Positions 18,029 through 29,092 are shown, numbered from the stretch's first letter. The stretch: DNA of 64,000 nt from Brucella oryzae (GCA_012103035.1 JAAVLL010000001.1:1090501-1154500), one strand, 5' to 3'. The notes: generated by a model not told the origin, from the sequence alone. Numbers and translations: made by a program.

Positions 18029-19805
18029 ATGACGACAGAGCGCTTTTTCCTCGGAATAAAACAATCCGCAACCGGGCAGAAATGGGTAGACCGGCTTGGT
18101 CTGCGCGAGGCCAATACGGCACTTGCCATTGCGCAGCATCACGGTATTTCCGATCTGGTTGCCCGCGTGCTTGCCGGGCGGGGCGTATCCGTGGAGGGCG
18201 CGCCGAAATTTGTCGACCCGACCCTGCGCAGTCTCATGCCCGATCCTGCGACGCTCACCGATATGGAAAATGCGGCAGGGCGCATTGCCGATGCCATTCT
18301 GCGTCGCGAGACCGTGGCCATTTTGGCGACTACGATGTCGATGGGGCGTGTTCGTCCGCCCTGATGGCGCGCTTTCTCAAACATTATGGCATTCAGCATT
18401 CGATCTATATTCCCGACCGGATTTTTGAAGGCTACGGTCCCAATCCCGATGCCATGCGCGATCTTGTTGCCAAGGGCGCGACCCTGATCGTGACCGTCGA
18501 TTGCGGCACCAACAGCGCGTCTTCCATCACGGCAGCGAAACAGGCTGGAGCGGATGTCGTGGTGCTTGATCACCATCAGGTCGGCGGCGATCTGCCGGAA
18601 GATGCAGTGGCCATCGTCAATCCGAACCGCGAGGATGATATTTCGCAGCAGGGCCATCTCTGTGCGGCAGGCGTCGTCTTTCTGACGCTGGTGCAGGTCG
18701 CCAAAATTCTGCGCGAGCGCGGCAAAGGACCGGGTCCCGATCTTCTTTCCCTGCTCGATCTGGTGGCGCTGGCAACGGTTTGCGATGTGGTGCCGTTAAC
18801 CGGGGTCAATCGTGCTTTCGTTGTCAAAGGACTGGTTGTGGCGCGTTCGCAAACCAATGTCGGCCTTGCCGCTCTGGCGCGTGTTGCACGCATTGGCGAA
18901 CCGCTCAATGTCTTCCATTTGGGCTATCTCATCGGGCCGCGCATCAATGCGGGCGGACGCATCGGCGATGCGGGGCTTGGCGCTCGACTGCTGACGCTGG
19001 ACGATCCGGCAACGGCGGATCGCATCGCCGTGGAACTCGACCGGCTCAATCAGGAGCGTCAGGCCATGGAAGCCGAAATGCTCATGGAGGCAGAAGCGGA
19101 GGCTTCGCTGGAAATCTCCGGCGGCGCGGGCGCATCTGTCATCGTGACGGCGAGTGACCGCTGGCATCCCGGTATTGTCGGGTTGCTTGCCTCGCGGCTC
19201 AAGGAAAAGGCGCGGCGACCGGCCTTTGCCATTGCCTTCAATGCCAATGGTGTCGGTTCGGGGTCCGGTCGTTCGATCATGGGGCTTGATCTCGGCAAGC
19301 TGGTGCGGGGCGCGATGGAGCGCGGGCTGCTCGTCAAAGGGGCGGTCACGCCATGGCGGCAGGCATTACCATCGAGCGCGCAAATCTTGGCGCGTTGCGT
19401 GCTTATCTCGAAGAAGAATCGGCCCATATCGTTTCGCGCCTGCGCGAAACCAGAGCCTTTCCATCGACGGTGCACTGGCTGCATCGGGGGCTACCGTGTC
19501 GCTCTATGAAGCTTTGCAGAAGGCGGGGCCATATGGTTCGGCACATCCCCAACCCATATTGGCGCTGCCGCATCATGTCCTGGCCGATGTGCGCGGGGTC
19601 GGGCGCGATCATGTGCGTGTTGCGTTGCGTGGCGCGGATGGAAAGCGCGTCAACGCCATCGCTTTCCGGCGAGGGCGATCTTGGACGCTTCCTCTTCAAC
19701 AATCTCGGCCAGAGCGTGCATGTGGCAGGCAATCTGTCGCTAAATCATTGGAATGGCTCGGTTACTCCTCAGATACAGATTCTGGATGCCGCTTTGCCTG
19801 TTTAA
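18029..19805 (+). CDS. recJ: Single-stranded-DNA-specific exonuclease RecJ
   Basis: A 5'-3' exonuclease of recombination and mismatch repair; about 593 residues. DHH-family motifs are present once frames are joined: GDYDVDGACSSALMARFL (near residue 105), VTVDCGTNS, LDHHQVGGDLPEDAVAIVNPN, and VALATVCDVVPL. The DHHA1 domain follows with RINAGGRIGDAGLGARLL, SDRWHPGIVGLLASRLKEK, and GVGSGSGRSIMGLDL, then the GGHAMAAG motif near 19350. At least four breaks, near 18320, 19345, 19455 and 19680, scatter the reading. The terminal stretch VTPQIQILDAALPV matches the family end. Confidence 0.9.
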
Positions 19806-19946
19806 AGTTCCGGCCCTCTTTAAAGTTTCTGGGTCCATTTGAAATTTCTGGAGTTTTTGTCTTCATGCTCTTGTGAGGGGTAGGGAGGAATTCCCATATG
19901 AGCACTGATTTAAACATTCATACATGTCTCTAAATGGGAGTAAACG

Positions 19947-20974
19947 ATGCCGGGTTCCGGAAGCCGCCTGACCAAACTGACAGCTGCAATGGTATTGGGG
20001 CTGATCGCCTCTTTGCTGCGGTCGATTTCGCCGAGGCTCGTCGTGCGGGCGGTGGCGGTTTCGGCAGCCGTGGCGCGCGTACCTATCAGGCGCCTGCTCC
20101 GACGCGTACTGCGCCTAACAATGCTGCGCCGATGGAACGCTCGATGATGCCGAATACCGGTGCGACGCAGACCAACCGTCCGGGTGCAACAGGCACGCAG
20201 AATGCTGCACAGGCGCAGCGCTCCGGTGGCATGTTCGGTAATTTTGGCCGCTCCATGCTGGGCGGTCTTCTCGTCGGTGGCCTGATCGGCATGCTGCTGG
20301 GCAACGGCCTTGGCGGTCTTGCCGGCATGTTTGGCTTGTTGTTGCAGGTTGCGGTGATCGCGCTCATTGCGATGTTTGTCATGCGCATGTTCGCAAATCG
20401 TCGCCAGCCGGCAGCGGCAGGCGTCGGTAATGCGGGCGCGCAGCCTTTCGGCGCGGCAAAGACCGCAGCCTCACAAGCTGGTTCTCAGGCCAGTTTCGGT
20501 GGCCGCACGCCTTCGGTGAACCCGTTCGAGAGCAAACAGGAAGCTGCTCCGGTGGTTGACGATGAACCGATGGATGTGGGTCAGGAAGACCTGGATCGTT
20601 TCGAACAGATGCTTTCTGAAGTCCAGACCGCCTATGGCCGCGAGGACTATGCCGCGCTACGCAAGCTTGCCACACCGGAAGCCATGTCTTATCTGGCCGA
20701 AGAATTGGGCGAGATCGCTTCCAGCGGCATGCGCAACGAGGTAAAGGACGTGAAGCTGCTTCAGGGCGACGTTTCCGAAGCCTGGCGCGAAGGCAATGTC
20801 GACTATGCAACCGTCGCGATCCGCTATTCGGCAATCGACGTCATGCTGGACCGCAACACCGGCGCCGTCGTCGAGGGCAACCCGAATGAGCCGGTGGAAA
20901 GCGTGGAACTGTGGACGTTTACCCGCACGGATGGCGGCGAATGGCTCCTTGCGGCCATTCAGGGAACGGAATAA
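19947..20974 (+). CDS. Tim44-like domain membrane protein
   Basis: A protein of about 342 residues with an N-terminal signal/anchor ([16 protein letters not shown]), a Gly/Ala/Pro/Thr-rich linker, a glycine-rich hydrophobic pair of segments ([21 protein letters not shown] and [19 protein letters not shown]) and a C-terminal Tim44/mL45-like domain ([20 protein letters not shown] to [21 protein letters not shown]). In alphaproteobacteria such proteins are the relatives of mitochondrial Tim44; their bacterial role is not settled. The ATG at 19947 has a GGGAG site 6 bases before it. One base is lost near 20012. Confidence 0.8.
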
Positions 20975-20987
20975 CCGTTCAGGATTG

Positions 20988-21018
20988 AAAACCCGGTCTC
21001 TCGACCGGGTTTTATTTT
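20988..21018. terminator. Strong terminator between convergent genes
   Basis: AAAACCCGGTC pairs with GACCGGGTTTT around a 4-base loop and continues as ATTTT on the plus strand. The A-rich left arm gives a T tail on the minus strand too, so it can serve both the Tim44-like gene and the glyoxalase gene. Confidence 0.85.
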
Positions 21019-21067
21019 ACGCATGTCTTTTCCCGAAACCGGTTTCCACTTTCGGGAGCCATGCTCT
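21019..21067. repeat. Interspersed palindromic repeat, short form
   Basis: ACGCATGTCTTTTCCCGAAA, then CCGGTTTCCACTTTCGGGAG and ATGCTCT. Same layout as the copies at 4773 and 10694, but more diverged. It sits directly against the terminator and the end of the glyoxalase gene. Confidence 0.55.
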
Positions 21068-21068
21068 G

Positions 21069-21502
21069 TTACCAGCTGCCGATATTTTCGGCGGAAGCCC
21101 GCTCCTGCGGGGCCAGACGGTCGCCCTTCTGGATCAGCTCGATGGAAATGCCGTCGGGCGACTTGATGAAGGCCATGTGCGTCGCGCGGCGGACGATTGA
21201 TGGTAATGCCTGCATCCTGCAATCTCTGACAAGTGGCATAGATGTCGTCCACTTCATAGGCGAGGTGGCCGAAATTGCGCCCGCCCGTATAGGTCTCCGG
21301 GTCCCAGTTGAAGGTGAGTTCCAGTTCCGGCGCCCGCTCGGCCTTCGCCCGGTCCGTGTCGGATGGCGCAGCGAGAAAGATCAGCGTGAAGCGGCCTTTT
21401 CGTTCTCAGTGCGGCGGATTTCTTCAAGGCCGAGTTTGTTTACATAAAATCGAGAGATTCGTCGATGTCACGAATTCTGACCATCGTGTGCAGATAGCGC
21501 AT
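21069..21502 (-). CDS. gloA: Lactoylglutathione lyase (glyoxalase I)
   Basis: Converts the methylglyoxal-glutathione hemithioacetal to lactoylglutathione. About 144 residues. Visible: [21 protein letters not shown] with the first metal histidine, [32 protein letters not shown] with the glutamate and second histidine, and [16 protein letters not shown] with the last metal glutamate. Start at ATG 21502. Breaks: TTTTT read as TTTT near 21448, another near 21380, and one near 21190. A single gene on the minus strand, convergent with the Tim44-like gene. Confidence 0.85.
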
Positions 21503-21847
21503 AGTCTTATCCTCGGCTGTTGTAATTCAGGTGTTCATCGAATCCGATGCTTGGAGCCGAAGGTCAAGTTATCACGGACAGAATGGCGATCAAAAATTTT
21601 GAGCAGCAGACGTGACCGGAATTGTCCCGGAAACATCATTGCCAAATTGACGGCGGGCCATATTTCAGGTGGTGGTTCAGTTTCAAATTGCTGCCGCGCT
21701 TTAAAAAGTAACCATGAAACTGCGAAGTCTGTGGTCTTCATGGGGACGACATAAGTTTGGGCTTGCCGCCTCCGGTTAAGGAAGTGTTATTCTTTGGGCG
21801 AGAATCAGGTCGGAATCGCAACGGAAGAACAGAGGAGGGGCGAACGC
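21503..21847. other. Intergenic region upstream of the cold-shock gene
   Basis: This 345-bp stretch lies between divergent gloA and the cold-shock protein gene and should hold both promoters. A 21-codon basic frame at 21714-21779 has no convincing ribosome binding site. A long 5' leader is common for cold-shock genes, but I see no defined structure. Confidence 0.4.
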
Positions 21848-22429
21848 ATGGCGGACAAGTCTGTGTCAAATGACCAGTTTCACAGCCAGCACGCCTCGGA
21901 GGAGCTGGGCGACATCATCGAAGTTTCGGGCCATATCAAATGGTTTGATGTAGCCAAGGGCTACGGCTTCATTGTTCCAGACCAGCCAGGCCTGAATGAC
22001 ATTCTTCTCCACGTGACGTCGCTGCGTCGCGATGGCTTCCAGACTGCTCTGGAAGGTGCGCGCATCGTCTGCGAAGTCCGTCAGGGAGAACGTGGCCTGC
22101 AATGTTTCCGCGTTTTGTCGATGGATACGTCTACCGCCGTTCATCCGGCGCAGATGCCGCCGCAGCGCACTCATGTCATCGTTACGCCTTCGAGCGGTCT
22201 CGAGCGCGTGATCGTCAAGTGGTTCAACCGTACCAAAGGCTTCGGCTTCCTGACACGCGGTGAGGGTACGGAAGATATTTTCATCCATATGGAAACGCTG
22301 CGTCGTTTCGGCATGATGGAATTGCGTCCCGGCCAGGTTGTGCTCATTCGCTTCGGTGAGGGCGACAAGGGCCTGATGGCTGCCGAAATCCATCCGGATA
22401 TCGGCACGGCAATCCCAGTTTCGCATTAG
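21848..22429 (+). CDS. Protein with two cold-shock domains
   Basis: A 193-residue RNA/DNA-binding protein made of two tandem cold-shock domains, a form common in Rhizobiales. Domain 1: [19 protein letters not shown] with ILLHVTSL. Domain 2: [20 protein letters not shown] with [11 protein letters not shown]1-like (KGYGFI, KGFGFL) and RNP2-like (ILLHV, IFIHM) motifs are seen in both. The ATG at 21848 follows a strong GGAGGGG site; upstream in-frame codons are not needed. The frame is intact. Likely an RNA chaperone or antiterminator. Confidence 0.9.
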   Translation: MADKSVSNDQFHSQHASEELGDIIEVSGHIKWFDVAKGYGFIVPDQPGLNDILLHVTSLRRDGFQTALEGARIVCEVRQGERGLQCFRVLSMDTSTAVHPAQMPPQRTHVIVTPSSGLERVIVKWFNRTKGFGFLTRGEGTEDIFIHMETLRRFGMMELRPGQVVLIRFGEGDKGLMAAEIHPDIGTAIPVSH

Positions 22430-22571
22430 CGGCCGGTTCAAAGCGCGCTAAATCCCTGATCGTACTGTAACAAGCAGGTGAGGGGCGCCCTCTGTGGTCC
22501 CAAGCGGTCTTGTCGCCATCCTGTCCCGTTGATAGGTTCCAAACCAGTTTGTTTATCCAAGTAGGCAGGGT

Positions 22572-23050
22572 ATGGGCCGCATTTTCTTGCTTTCGCATTT
22601 GTTTTCTTTGCATTCGCTGCTCAGGCTGATGAAACCCAGCCAATGCGGCTGCCGGTCGACAAGGAACCGCTGACATTCGTCACCGCCAATGGAAACAAGG
22701 TGAATTTTGCGCTGGAAGTGGCCGAAAGTGACGATGCGCGTGTGCGCGGCCTGATGTGGCGCACGGATTTTCCCAAGGACCGGGCGATGATCTTCGTGTT
22801 TGGCGAGATGCGCCGCGTCATGATGTGGATGCAGAATACACCGTCGCCTCTTGATATGGTTTTCCTTGACGACAAGGGGCGCGTATCGGCCATTCACGAA
22901 AATGCGGTACCATTCTCCGAAAATATCATTTCATCTGAGGTTCCGGCAGCGTATGTCGTAGAACTTCTGGCCGGTACGGTTAAACGGACCGGCATAAAGC
23001 TTGGTGACAAGGCTATCCATCGCGTGATCTGCGGTGCGTGCAAGTCTTGA
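22572..23050 (+). CDS. DUF192 family exported protein
   Basis: About 159 residues with a signal peptide (MGRIFLAFAFVFFAFAAQA) and a DUF192 domain of unknown function. Conserved parts: VRGLMWRTDFPKDRAMIFVF, the MMWMQNTPSPLDMVFLD core, ISAIHENAVP-like and YVVELLAGTVKRTGIKLGD. The signal peptide becomes readable only if one T is restored in the run at about 22585. Same strand as the hydrolase gene, 33 bp upstream of it. Confidence 0.8.
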
Positions 23051-23083
23051 TATCGAGACAATACAATCAAGAGGAATAATCAG

Positions 23084-23853
23084 GTGAGTGCCCTCGATAT
23101 CGAATATTTCGAACATGACGGCTTGCGTCTGGCATACCGTCAGGACGGAGAAGGCGATCCGATCCTGCTCATTCACGGCTTTGCGTCTTCAAGCCTCGTC
23201 AACTGGGTTTCACCCGGCTGGTTCCGCACGCTGACCGAAGCCGGATATCGCGTCATTGCGATCGATAATCGCGGGCACGGACTTTCGGCGAAACCCCATG
23301 ACGAGGACGAGTATACACCGACCAAAATGGCGGCAGATGCAGCCGCACTTCTTGATCATCTCGGGATCGAAAAGCGCATGTTATGGGCTATTCCATGGGC
23401 GCGCGTATTTCAGCATTTCTGGCTATCGAACACGCTCAGCGCGTTCATAGCGCCGTTTTCGGCGGTCTCGGTATCGGCATGGTGACGGGCGCTGGCGATT
23501 GGGAGCCGATTGGCGAGGCGCTTCTGGCAGAAGATCCGGCCACAATCACCCATCCGCGTGGACAGATGTTCCGCAAATTTGCCGACCAGACGAAGAGTGA
23601 CCGTATAGCCCTTGCGGCCTGTGTGATCACCTCCAAGGAACTGGTTTCCGCTGCTGCGATTGCACGTATCATGCAGCCTGTTCTCGTGGCCGTCGGCACC
23701 ACTGACGATATTGCAGGCAGCGCGCAGGAACTGGCCGATCTCCTGCCAAATGGACAGGCCGTGGATATTCCAGACCGCGACCACATGCTGGCTGTTGGTG
23801 ACAAGGTCTACAAGCAGGCGGTGTTGCAATTTTTGAAAGAAAACCCGCTCTGA
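23084..23853 (+). CDS. Alpha/beta hydrolase
   Basis: A cytoplasmic alpha/beta-hydrolase of about 256 residues; substrate unknown. The oxyanion motif LLIHGFASSSLVNW and the IDNRGHGLSAKP motif precede the nucleophile elbow GYSMGA. The C-terminal catalytic histidine lies in DIPDRDHMLAVG and the acid near VGTTDDIAG. It starts at GTG 23084. One base is lost near 23384, just before the elbow, so the two halves read in different frames. Confidence 0.85.
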
Positions 23854-24024
23854 CGGGAATTTGATCTTGGACAAAGAGCGCGCCGGCGAGGCGCGTCAAA
23901 TTCGGCTGTGTCAAGGCAAACCATTTTGTTATGCTGCGCACCGAACTCGTATTGCGGTGCTGGGATTGAGCGAAAAGTTCGGCTGTCGTCTCCTCCTCGC
24001 GCGGTGCAAAACTGGAGTATGCAT

Positions 24025-24847
24025 ATGTCCGTTCGCACATCAGCGAAAGCGACCCCGGTCTGGGTCAGGTCGATCCCATCTGGCATTCCATCCGTGCCGA
24101 AGCGGAGGAAGCTGCTAAAACGATCCCGTATTGGGAACCTTCCTTTATGCCACGATCCTCAACCAGCCGAGTCTGGAAGATGCGGTCATGCATCGTATTG
24201 CCGAGCGTCTTGGCCATGCCGATGTGAGCGCCGATATTCTGCGCCAGACCTTTGATGCAATGCTGGATGCCAATCCGGAATGGTCCCAGATTGTGCGTGT
24301 CGATATCCAGGCGGTTTATGATCGCGACCCGGCTTATAACCGCTTCATGGATCCGATCCTTTATCTGAAGGGTTTCCATGCGATCCAGACCCATCGTCTG
24401 GCGCATTGGCTCTTTAATGAAGGCCGCAAGGATTTTGCCTATTATCTGCAGAGCCGTTCATCGTCGATCTTCCAGACCGATATTCATCCGTCAGCACGAC
24501 TTGGCAGCGGCCTATTCCTCGATCATGCGACGGGACTTGTGGTCGGCGAAACGGCCTTGATTGAAGATAATGTTTCGATCCTCCATGGCGTCACGCTGGG
24601 CGGCACGGGCAAATCGAGCGGCGACCGTCATCCGAAAATCCGCCATGGCGTGCTGATCGGTGCTGGTGCGAAAATTCTCGGTAATATCGAAGTCGGCCAT
24701 TGCTCGAAAATCGCGGCCGGTTCGGTGGTGGTGAAGCCCGTCCCGAACAATGTCACGGTTGCCGGTGTGCCGGCCCGGATCATAGGCGATACGGGCTGTG
24801 CGGAGCCTTCCCGCGTCATGGACCAGATGCTGGGCGAAGGGATTTAG
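24025..24847 (+). CDS. cysE: Serine O-acetyltransferase
   Basis: Makes O-acetylserine from serine and acetyl-CoA, the first step of cysteine synthesis. About 274 residues: an N-terminal helical domain (DPIWHSIRAEAEEAAKNDP after repair, DPAYNRFMDPILYLKGFHAI) and a left-handed beta-helix of hexapeptide repeats (DIHPSARLGSG, HATGLVVGETA, GTGKSSGDRHPKI). The catalytic His/Asp pair sits in the IFQTDIHPSARL and LDHATG region. Start ATG 24025. Two losses at the N-terminus, near 24038 and in AAAAA near 24119, separate residues 1-35 from the rest. Confidence 0.9.
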
Positions 24848-24877
24848 GCGATACGTCGTATCGTTGCAGGCCGAACG

Positions 24878-24908
24878 GGCCGCTTGCTGGTTTTTCCAGC
24901 ATGCGGCC
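24878..24908 (+). terminator. Hairpin after cysE
   Basis: GGCCGC..GCTGG pairs with CCAGC..GCGGCC around a T5 loop, with a two-base internal mismatch, 31 bp after the stop. No T run follows; a probable but not strong terminator. Confidence 0.5.
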
Positions 24909-25028
24909 TATATTCTGTCAAAAGAAGCTATTAACTGCCGACAACCCTTGAGCACGGCTTTGCCGGGGTTTACATAGGAAATTGCCGGGTGCAATAAACC
25001 GGCTCAATTCAATATCAGGAGAAGCCGG

Positions 25029-25234
25029 TTGAAACCCGAAGAACTCAAAAACTGGACGCTTATTTCAAACGGACCTTCAACAATCCCGGCCTGCAGGTGA
25101 AGGCGCGCCCGCGCAAGAACGACTCCGCCGAGCTTTACCTCAATGACGAATTTCTTGGCCTGATCTATAAGGACGAGGATGAGGGCGAACTCTCCTACAA
25201 TTTCTCGATGGCCATTCTCGACGTTGATCTTTGA
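25029..25234 (+). CDS. DUF3126 family protein
   Basis: A 68-residue protein of the small alphaproteobacterial DUF3126 family, function unknown. After restoring one A in the run AAAAAA near 25044 it reads KPEELKKLDAYFKRTF, then LQVKARPRKNDSAELYLNDE and YKDEDEGELSYNFSMAILD. It starts at TTG 25029 behind GGAGAAGCC. A terminator follows at 25290. It is a small stand-alone gene. Confidence 0.75.
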
Positions 25235-25289
25235 TCGGCCACGGCAATCGCGTCCAAACGACGCTGACGCCAGACATGAATGCTATTTG

Positions 25290-25320
25290 ACGCCCTTTCC
25301 ACAATGGAGAGGGCGTTTTG
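25290..25320 (+). terminator. Rho-independent terminator after the DUF3126 gene
   Basis: ACGCCCT pairs with AGGGCGT, and inside it TCCA pairs with TGGA around CAA; TTTTGTT follows. Placed 55 bp after the DUF3126 stop. Confidence 0.8.
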
Positions 25321-25359
25321 TTATCCTGACACCACTATCCCTGAGCCTTGGTTGTCTCT

Positions 25360-25724
25360 ATGAAATTTGGTTTTCATTGGCCATGCTCCTGATGGCCCTG
25401 TCTTTAGCTGCGCGCGCAGAAATTCTGGGAACTATCGAAACCGAGCAGGACGATGGCTCGCGCTCGGTGATTGAGATCCTTGATGAGCCGCAAAGCGTCG
25501 GGAAATGTGACGGCGATTATGCTGCCGCAGCTTATATCATGGATCGCGACTTTTCCCTTCTCGCGGGAAAAGGCTGCTGGAAGCTTCTCGGATCGGCGGA
25601 AATATTAAAGCTGGAAATTGTGCTGGCTGCCACGGAGGAACATCTTTTGAGCGGGGTTCCGCTCAGCAAGATCAGGTTTAGCGAGGACGGGCAACGAGCT
25701 CTCCAGGAATTGAGCGGGAAGTAG
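25360..25724 (+). CDS. Small exported protein of unknown function
   Basis: About 121 residues with a signal peptide (MKFWFSLAMLLMALSLAARA, after restoring one T near 25368) and a mature part starting EILGTIETEQDDGS. The mature part has two cysteines (GKCDGDYAAAAYI and KGCWKLLG) that could pair in the periplasm. No domain is recognised. Its 3' end lies 12 bp from the interspersed repeat. Confidence 0.55.
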
Positions 25725-25736
25725 ATGTGCTTGTCT

Positions 25737-25843
25737 TAGAGCGGTTTCTATTTTTACAGAACCGCTGGAACCGCTCTAACTATTTGTCTTGTCGCATTAT
25801 CCTACGCAAAACCGCTTCGCACTTTTGCTGGAAATGCTCTAGG
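25737..25843. repeat. Interspersed palindromic repeat, long form
   Basis: About 107 bp, matching 16586-16693 almost end to end (TAGAGCGGTTTCTA, TTGTCGCATTATCCTACGCA, CTTTTGCTGGAAATGCTCTAGG). It lies between the small exported protein and tetR, 9 bp from the tetR stop. Confidence 0.8.
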
Positions 25844-25851
25844 TTCTGACT

Positions 25852-26458
<607 letters not shown>

Positions 26459-26482
26459 AGCGCTCACCAAATCAGTTATGCC

Positions 26483-26533
26483 TTGACAATTTATCATTGA
26501 TAAATTTTAAGTCCAGTTCCTTATCGATGATAA
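26483..26533. promoter_or_regulatory. tetA/tetR control region with two tet-type operators
   Basis: Operator 1 (26488-26506) is a perfect 19-bp palindrome, AATTTATCATTGATAAATT, containing the classical tetO core TATCATTGATA. Operator 2 (26521-26533) reads TTATCGATGATAA, the same half sites with another centre. A -35 box TTGACA (26483-26488) overlaps the left arm of operator 1, and a TTTTAA box follows 16 bases later, so a bound repressor would block tetA transcription. Confidence 0.8.
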
Positions 26534-26550
26534 ATTACAGGACTCGGCAT

Positions 26551-27734
26551 ATGAACCGCACATTGATGATCGTTCTGGCTGTTACTGCCTTGGACGCGGT
26601 GGGAATAGGGCTGGCGATGCCAGTCCTGCCCAGCTTGCTGCGCGATGTGGCTCATTCCGAAGATGTGGCGGGTCACTATGGAATGCTGTTGTCTCTTTAT
26701 GCGCTGATGCAGGTTTTCTTCGCTCCAGTTATGGGGCGAATGTCCGACCGGTTTGGCCGGAAACCGATCTTGCTTGGCTCGCTTATCGGAGCGGCAATCG
26801 ATTATGCCATCATGTCTGCCGCCCCCATCTCTGGGTTCTTTATGTTGGTCGCATCCTGTCGGGCATGATGGGAGCGACGATGGCGGTCGCTGGCGCCAGC
26901 GTAGCGGATACGGTGGAAGAGGGCACACGCGCTCAGGCGTTTGGCTGGCTGGGTGCGTGTTACGGCGGCGGTATGATTCTTGGACCGGTCATTGGTGGCG
27001 CATTGGGAAATGTGTCGCCGACAGCTCCGTTCGCAGCCGCCGCGGCCATCAACGGCCTTATGGCCCTGTCTGTCTTCCTTTTGATGCGGGAGGTTCGACG
27101 AACAACCAAACCGGAGCCCCAGACGAATGAGCCCTTTGGCACTCTTTTGCCATCGGGTGTGCAGAAGGGTCTGAAACCTTTGCTATGGGTTTTCTTTCTT
27201 CTGCAACTTGTAGGGCAGATACCAGCTGCCTTGTGGGTAATATTCACTGAAGATCGTTTCCATTGGGATACGACATATGTGGGCTTGTCGCTTGCGGCGT
27301 TCGGTTTGCTGCATGCCTTGTTTCAATGGCTTGGTACGGGTCGTCTCGTCGCAACAATTGAGCTGGATATGCGATCATCATTGGAATGGCGGCGGATGGG
27401 CTGGGCATGGCAACCCTCGCACTTGCCACAGAAGGCTGGATGGTGGTGCCAATTCTTGTCTTGCTGGCATTTGGGGATAGCGATGCCTGCTCTGCAGTCC
27501 GTCCTTTCGGACAGGACCAGCCAAAACAAACAAGGGGCGCTGCAGGGCACGCTCGCTAGCCTCACAAATATCAGTGCTGTCGCAGGGCCGATTATCTTTA
27601 CAGCCCTTTATATGAGGACTGCTGCCAGCTGGAACGGATGGGTGTGGCTGGTCGGGCCAGCAATCTATCTGGTGGCGGCTCCATCGCTCGTTTTCGTTCG
27701 GCGTCAGTCGGCAGGTTTGCCGTCAAGGAGATGA
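26551..27734 (+). CDS. tetA: TetA-type tetracycline efflux protein (MFS)
   Basis: An inner-membrane proton/drug antiporter of about 395 residues, of the TetA group of the major facilitator superfamily. It has the N-terminal motif LDAVGIGLAMPVLPSLLRDV, the loop GRMSDRFGRKPILLGS (antiporter motif A), GACYGGGMILGPVIGG (motif C) and C-terminal GGIAMPALQSVLSD, ALQGTLASLTN. Hydrophobic helices run throughout. Breaks: near 26840 (one T), near 27366 and near 27476 (two bases), the last two cancelling. With tetR and operators beside it, an inducible resistance unit is likely. Which Tet class it belongs to, and whether it is active, cannot be told. Confidence 0.85.
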
Positions 27735-28459
27735 GCACTGGCAAAATCAATGACTGCGCTGTCCAGTGACTTCCAGTCGCCAAGCATGGAGCGGGGAAGC
27801 GATAGAGTATCTGCAGGTCGCGTCCGAACTGGACATCGCGTTCGCATGAATTGAAGCTTTCCGCCGCACTGTCCGCTAGGCATCGCGCTACGAATTCCGG
27901 CTTGCCGCTGCTCGGGTCGGACAAGATCAGTTCCTCGCCCTTATAACCGCTATTTTCGAGAAAGCGGTGTACGGTCAGATTTCCGGGGCAGATTCCCGTT
28001 CGGGTCTATCAACTCGGCATAGATCGGCAGATAACGCCCGCTCATGTCGCGGGACATGGTTCGCTGCTCGATGGACATGAAAATGAGATGCCGTTTCGGA
28101 GTGAGCAGGTTGAAGATGGCGCGGTCGCGTTCCGTGTAGCCGGTAAGGCCCGGCCAGCGGGCATAAAGATCGAGACGTCCGGTCACCCCATCGCGTCGCT
28201 GGTTCGAAAAGCGGATCATATTGGCTGGGATCGACAGGACGTTGTTGCCAATGATGATTTCATAGGCGTGCGTGCTGTCGGAGTGCCCACCTCGCGCAAT
28301 CAGCGGACCAAGCAGACGTCCGCCAATATTCACGGCGACTGAAAGCAGAATCAGAGCGATAACCGCCAACAGCAGCCAGCCGAAGAGGCGACTTCCCATT
28401 TTCGAGGCGGTGTAATCTGGTGCTGTTTCCATCAGGGTGTCATCGTGATGATATTGCAA
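27704..28459 (-). CDS. Conserved hypothetical single-span membrane protein
   Basis: About 250 residues. A short cytoplasmic N-terminus is followed by one membrane segment (LFGWLLLAVIALILLSVAVN) and a mainly periplasmic part with IPANMIRFSNQRRDGVTGRLDLYARWP and a later LSDPSSGKPEFVARCL and CERDVQFGRDLQILYRFP. The start may be at 28459 or at the METAPDY methionine (28432). The frame breaks between about 27990 and 27930, and again near 27780. I do not recognise a characterised family. Its 3' end overlaps the 3' end of tetA by 31 bp, on the opposite strand. Confidence 0.65.
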
Positions 28460-28562
28460 AAGAATATCGGTCTTTATGGTTAACAGAGCGTGAAGTCGGG
28501 CTTGTATGACAGCTTGAAACGGCTTAGCGATTCAATATCGAGTTTGCCGATGGAGGAAGTAC

Positions 28563-29023
28563 ATGCCGATCTATGCATATAATGGGCACAAGCCGCAATT
28601 CGCGGACCGCAGCAGCAACTGGATCGCGCCCGACGCGACCCTGATCGGCAAGATCGTTGTCGGTGAGAATGCCGGTTTCTGGTTCGGTGCTGTTTTGCGC
28701 GGCGATAATGAGCCGATCACCATCGGTGACGATACCAATGTTCAGGAACACACCATCATGCATACGGATATCGGCTTTCCGCTGACAGTCGGTGCAGGAT
28801 GCACCATCGGGCATCGGGCCATTCTTCATGGCTGCACCGTAGGTGAAAATACACTGATCGGCATGGGTGCCATCGTTCTCAATGGCGCGAGGATCGGAAA
28901 GAATTGTCTGATCGGGGCGGGGCTCTTGTGACCGAGGGTAAGGAAATACCGGATAATTCACTCGTGGTCGGTTCGCCTGCAAGGGTTCTGCGGGAACTGG
29001 ACGATGCTGCGGTCGAAAACTAA
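28563..29023 (+). CDS. Gamma-carbonic anhydrase / hexapeptide-repeat protein
   Basis: A left-handed beta-helix protein of about 153 residues of the gamma-carbonic-anhydrase/YrdA group. Typical features: FWFGAVLRGDNEPITIGDDTNVQE with conserved Arg, Asp and Gln, and the histidine positions in HTIMHTD and TIGHRAILHGC that would hold the metal. The end is VVGSPARVLRELDD. One base is lost near 28920 (GAG[AL]VTEG). Carbonic anhydrase activity is plausible from family but not certain. Confidence 0.85.
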
Positions 29024-29092
29024 AGCTTTCGGCAGAACATTACGTCGAGAAGGCTCGGTCTTTCATGCGTGGGCTGGAACCAGCCTGAAAAG

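Noticed and set aside
21714..21779. A 21-codon basic frame upstream of the double cold-shock gene
   Set aside because: No convincing ribosome binding site and no hairpin context; chance frames of this size are frequent.
25179..25359. Upstream extension of the small exported protein
   Set aside because: It runs through the DUF3126 stop and the terminator at 25290; the signal peptide starts only at 25360.
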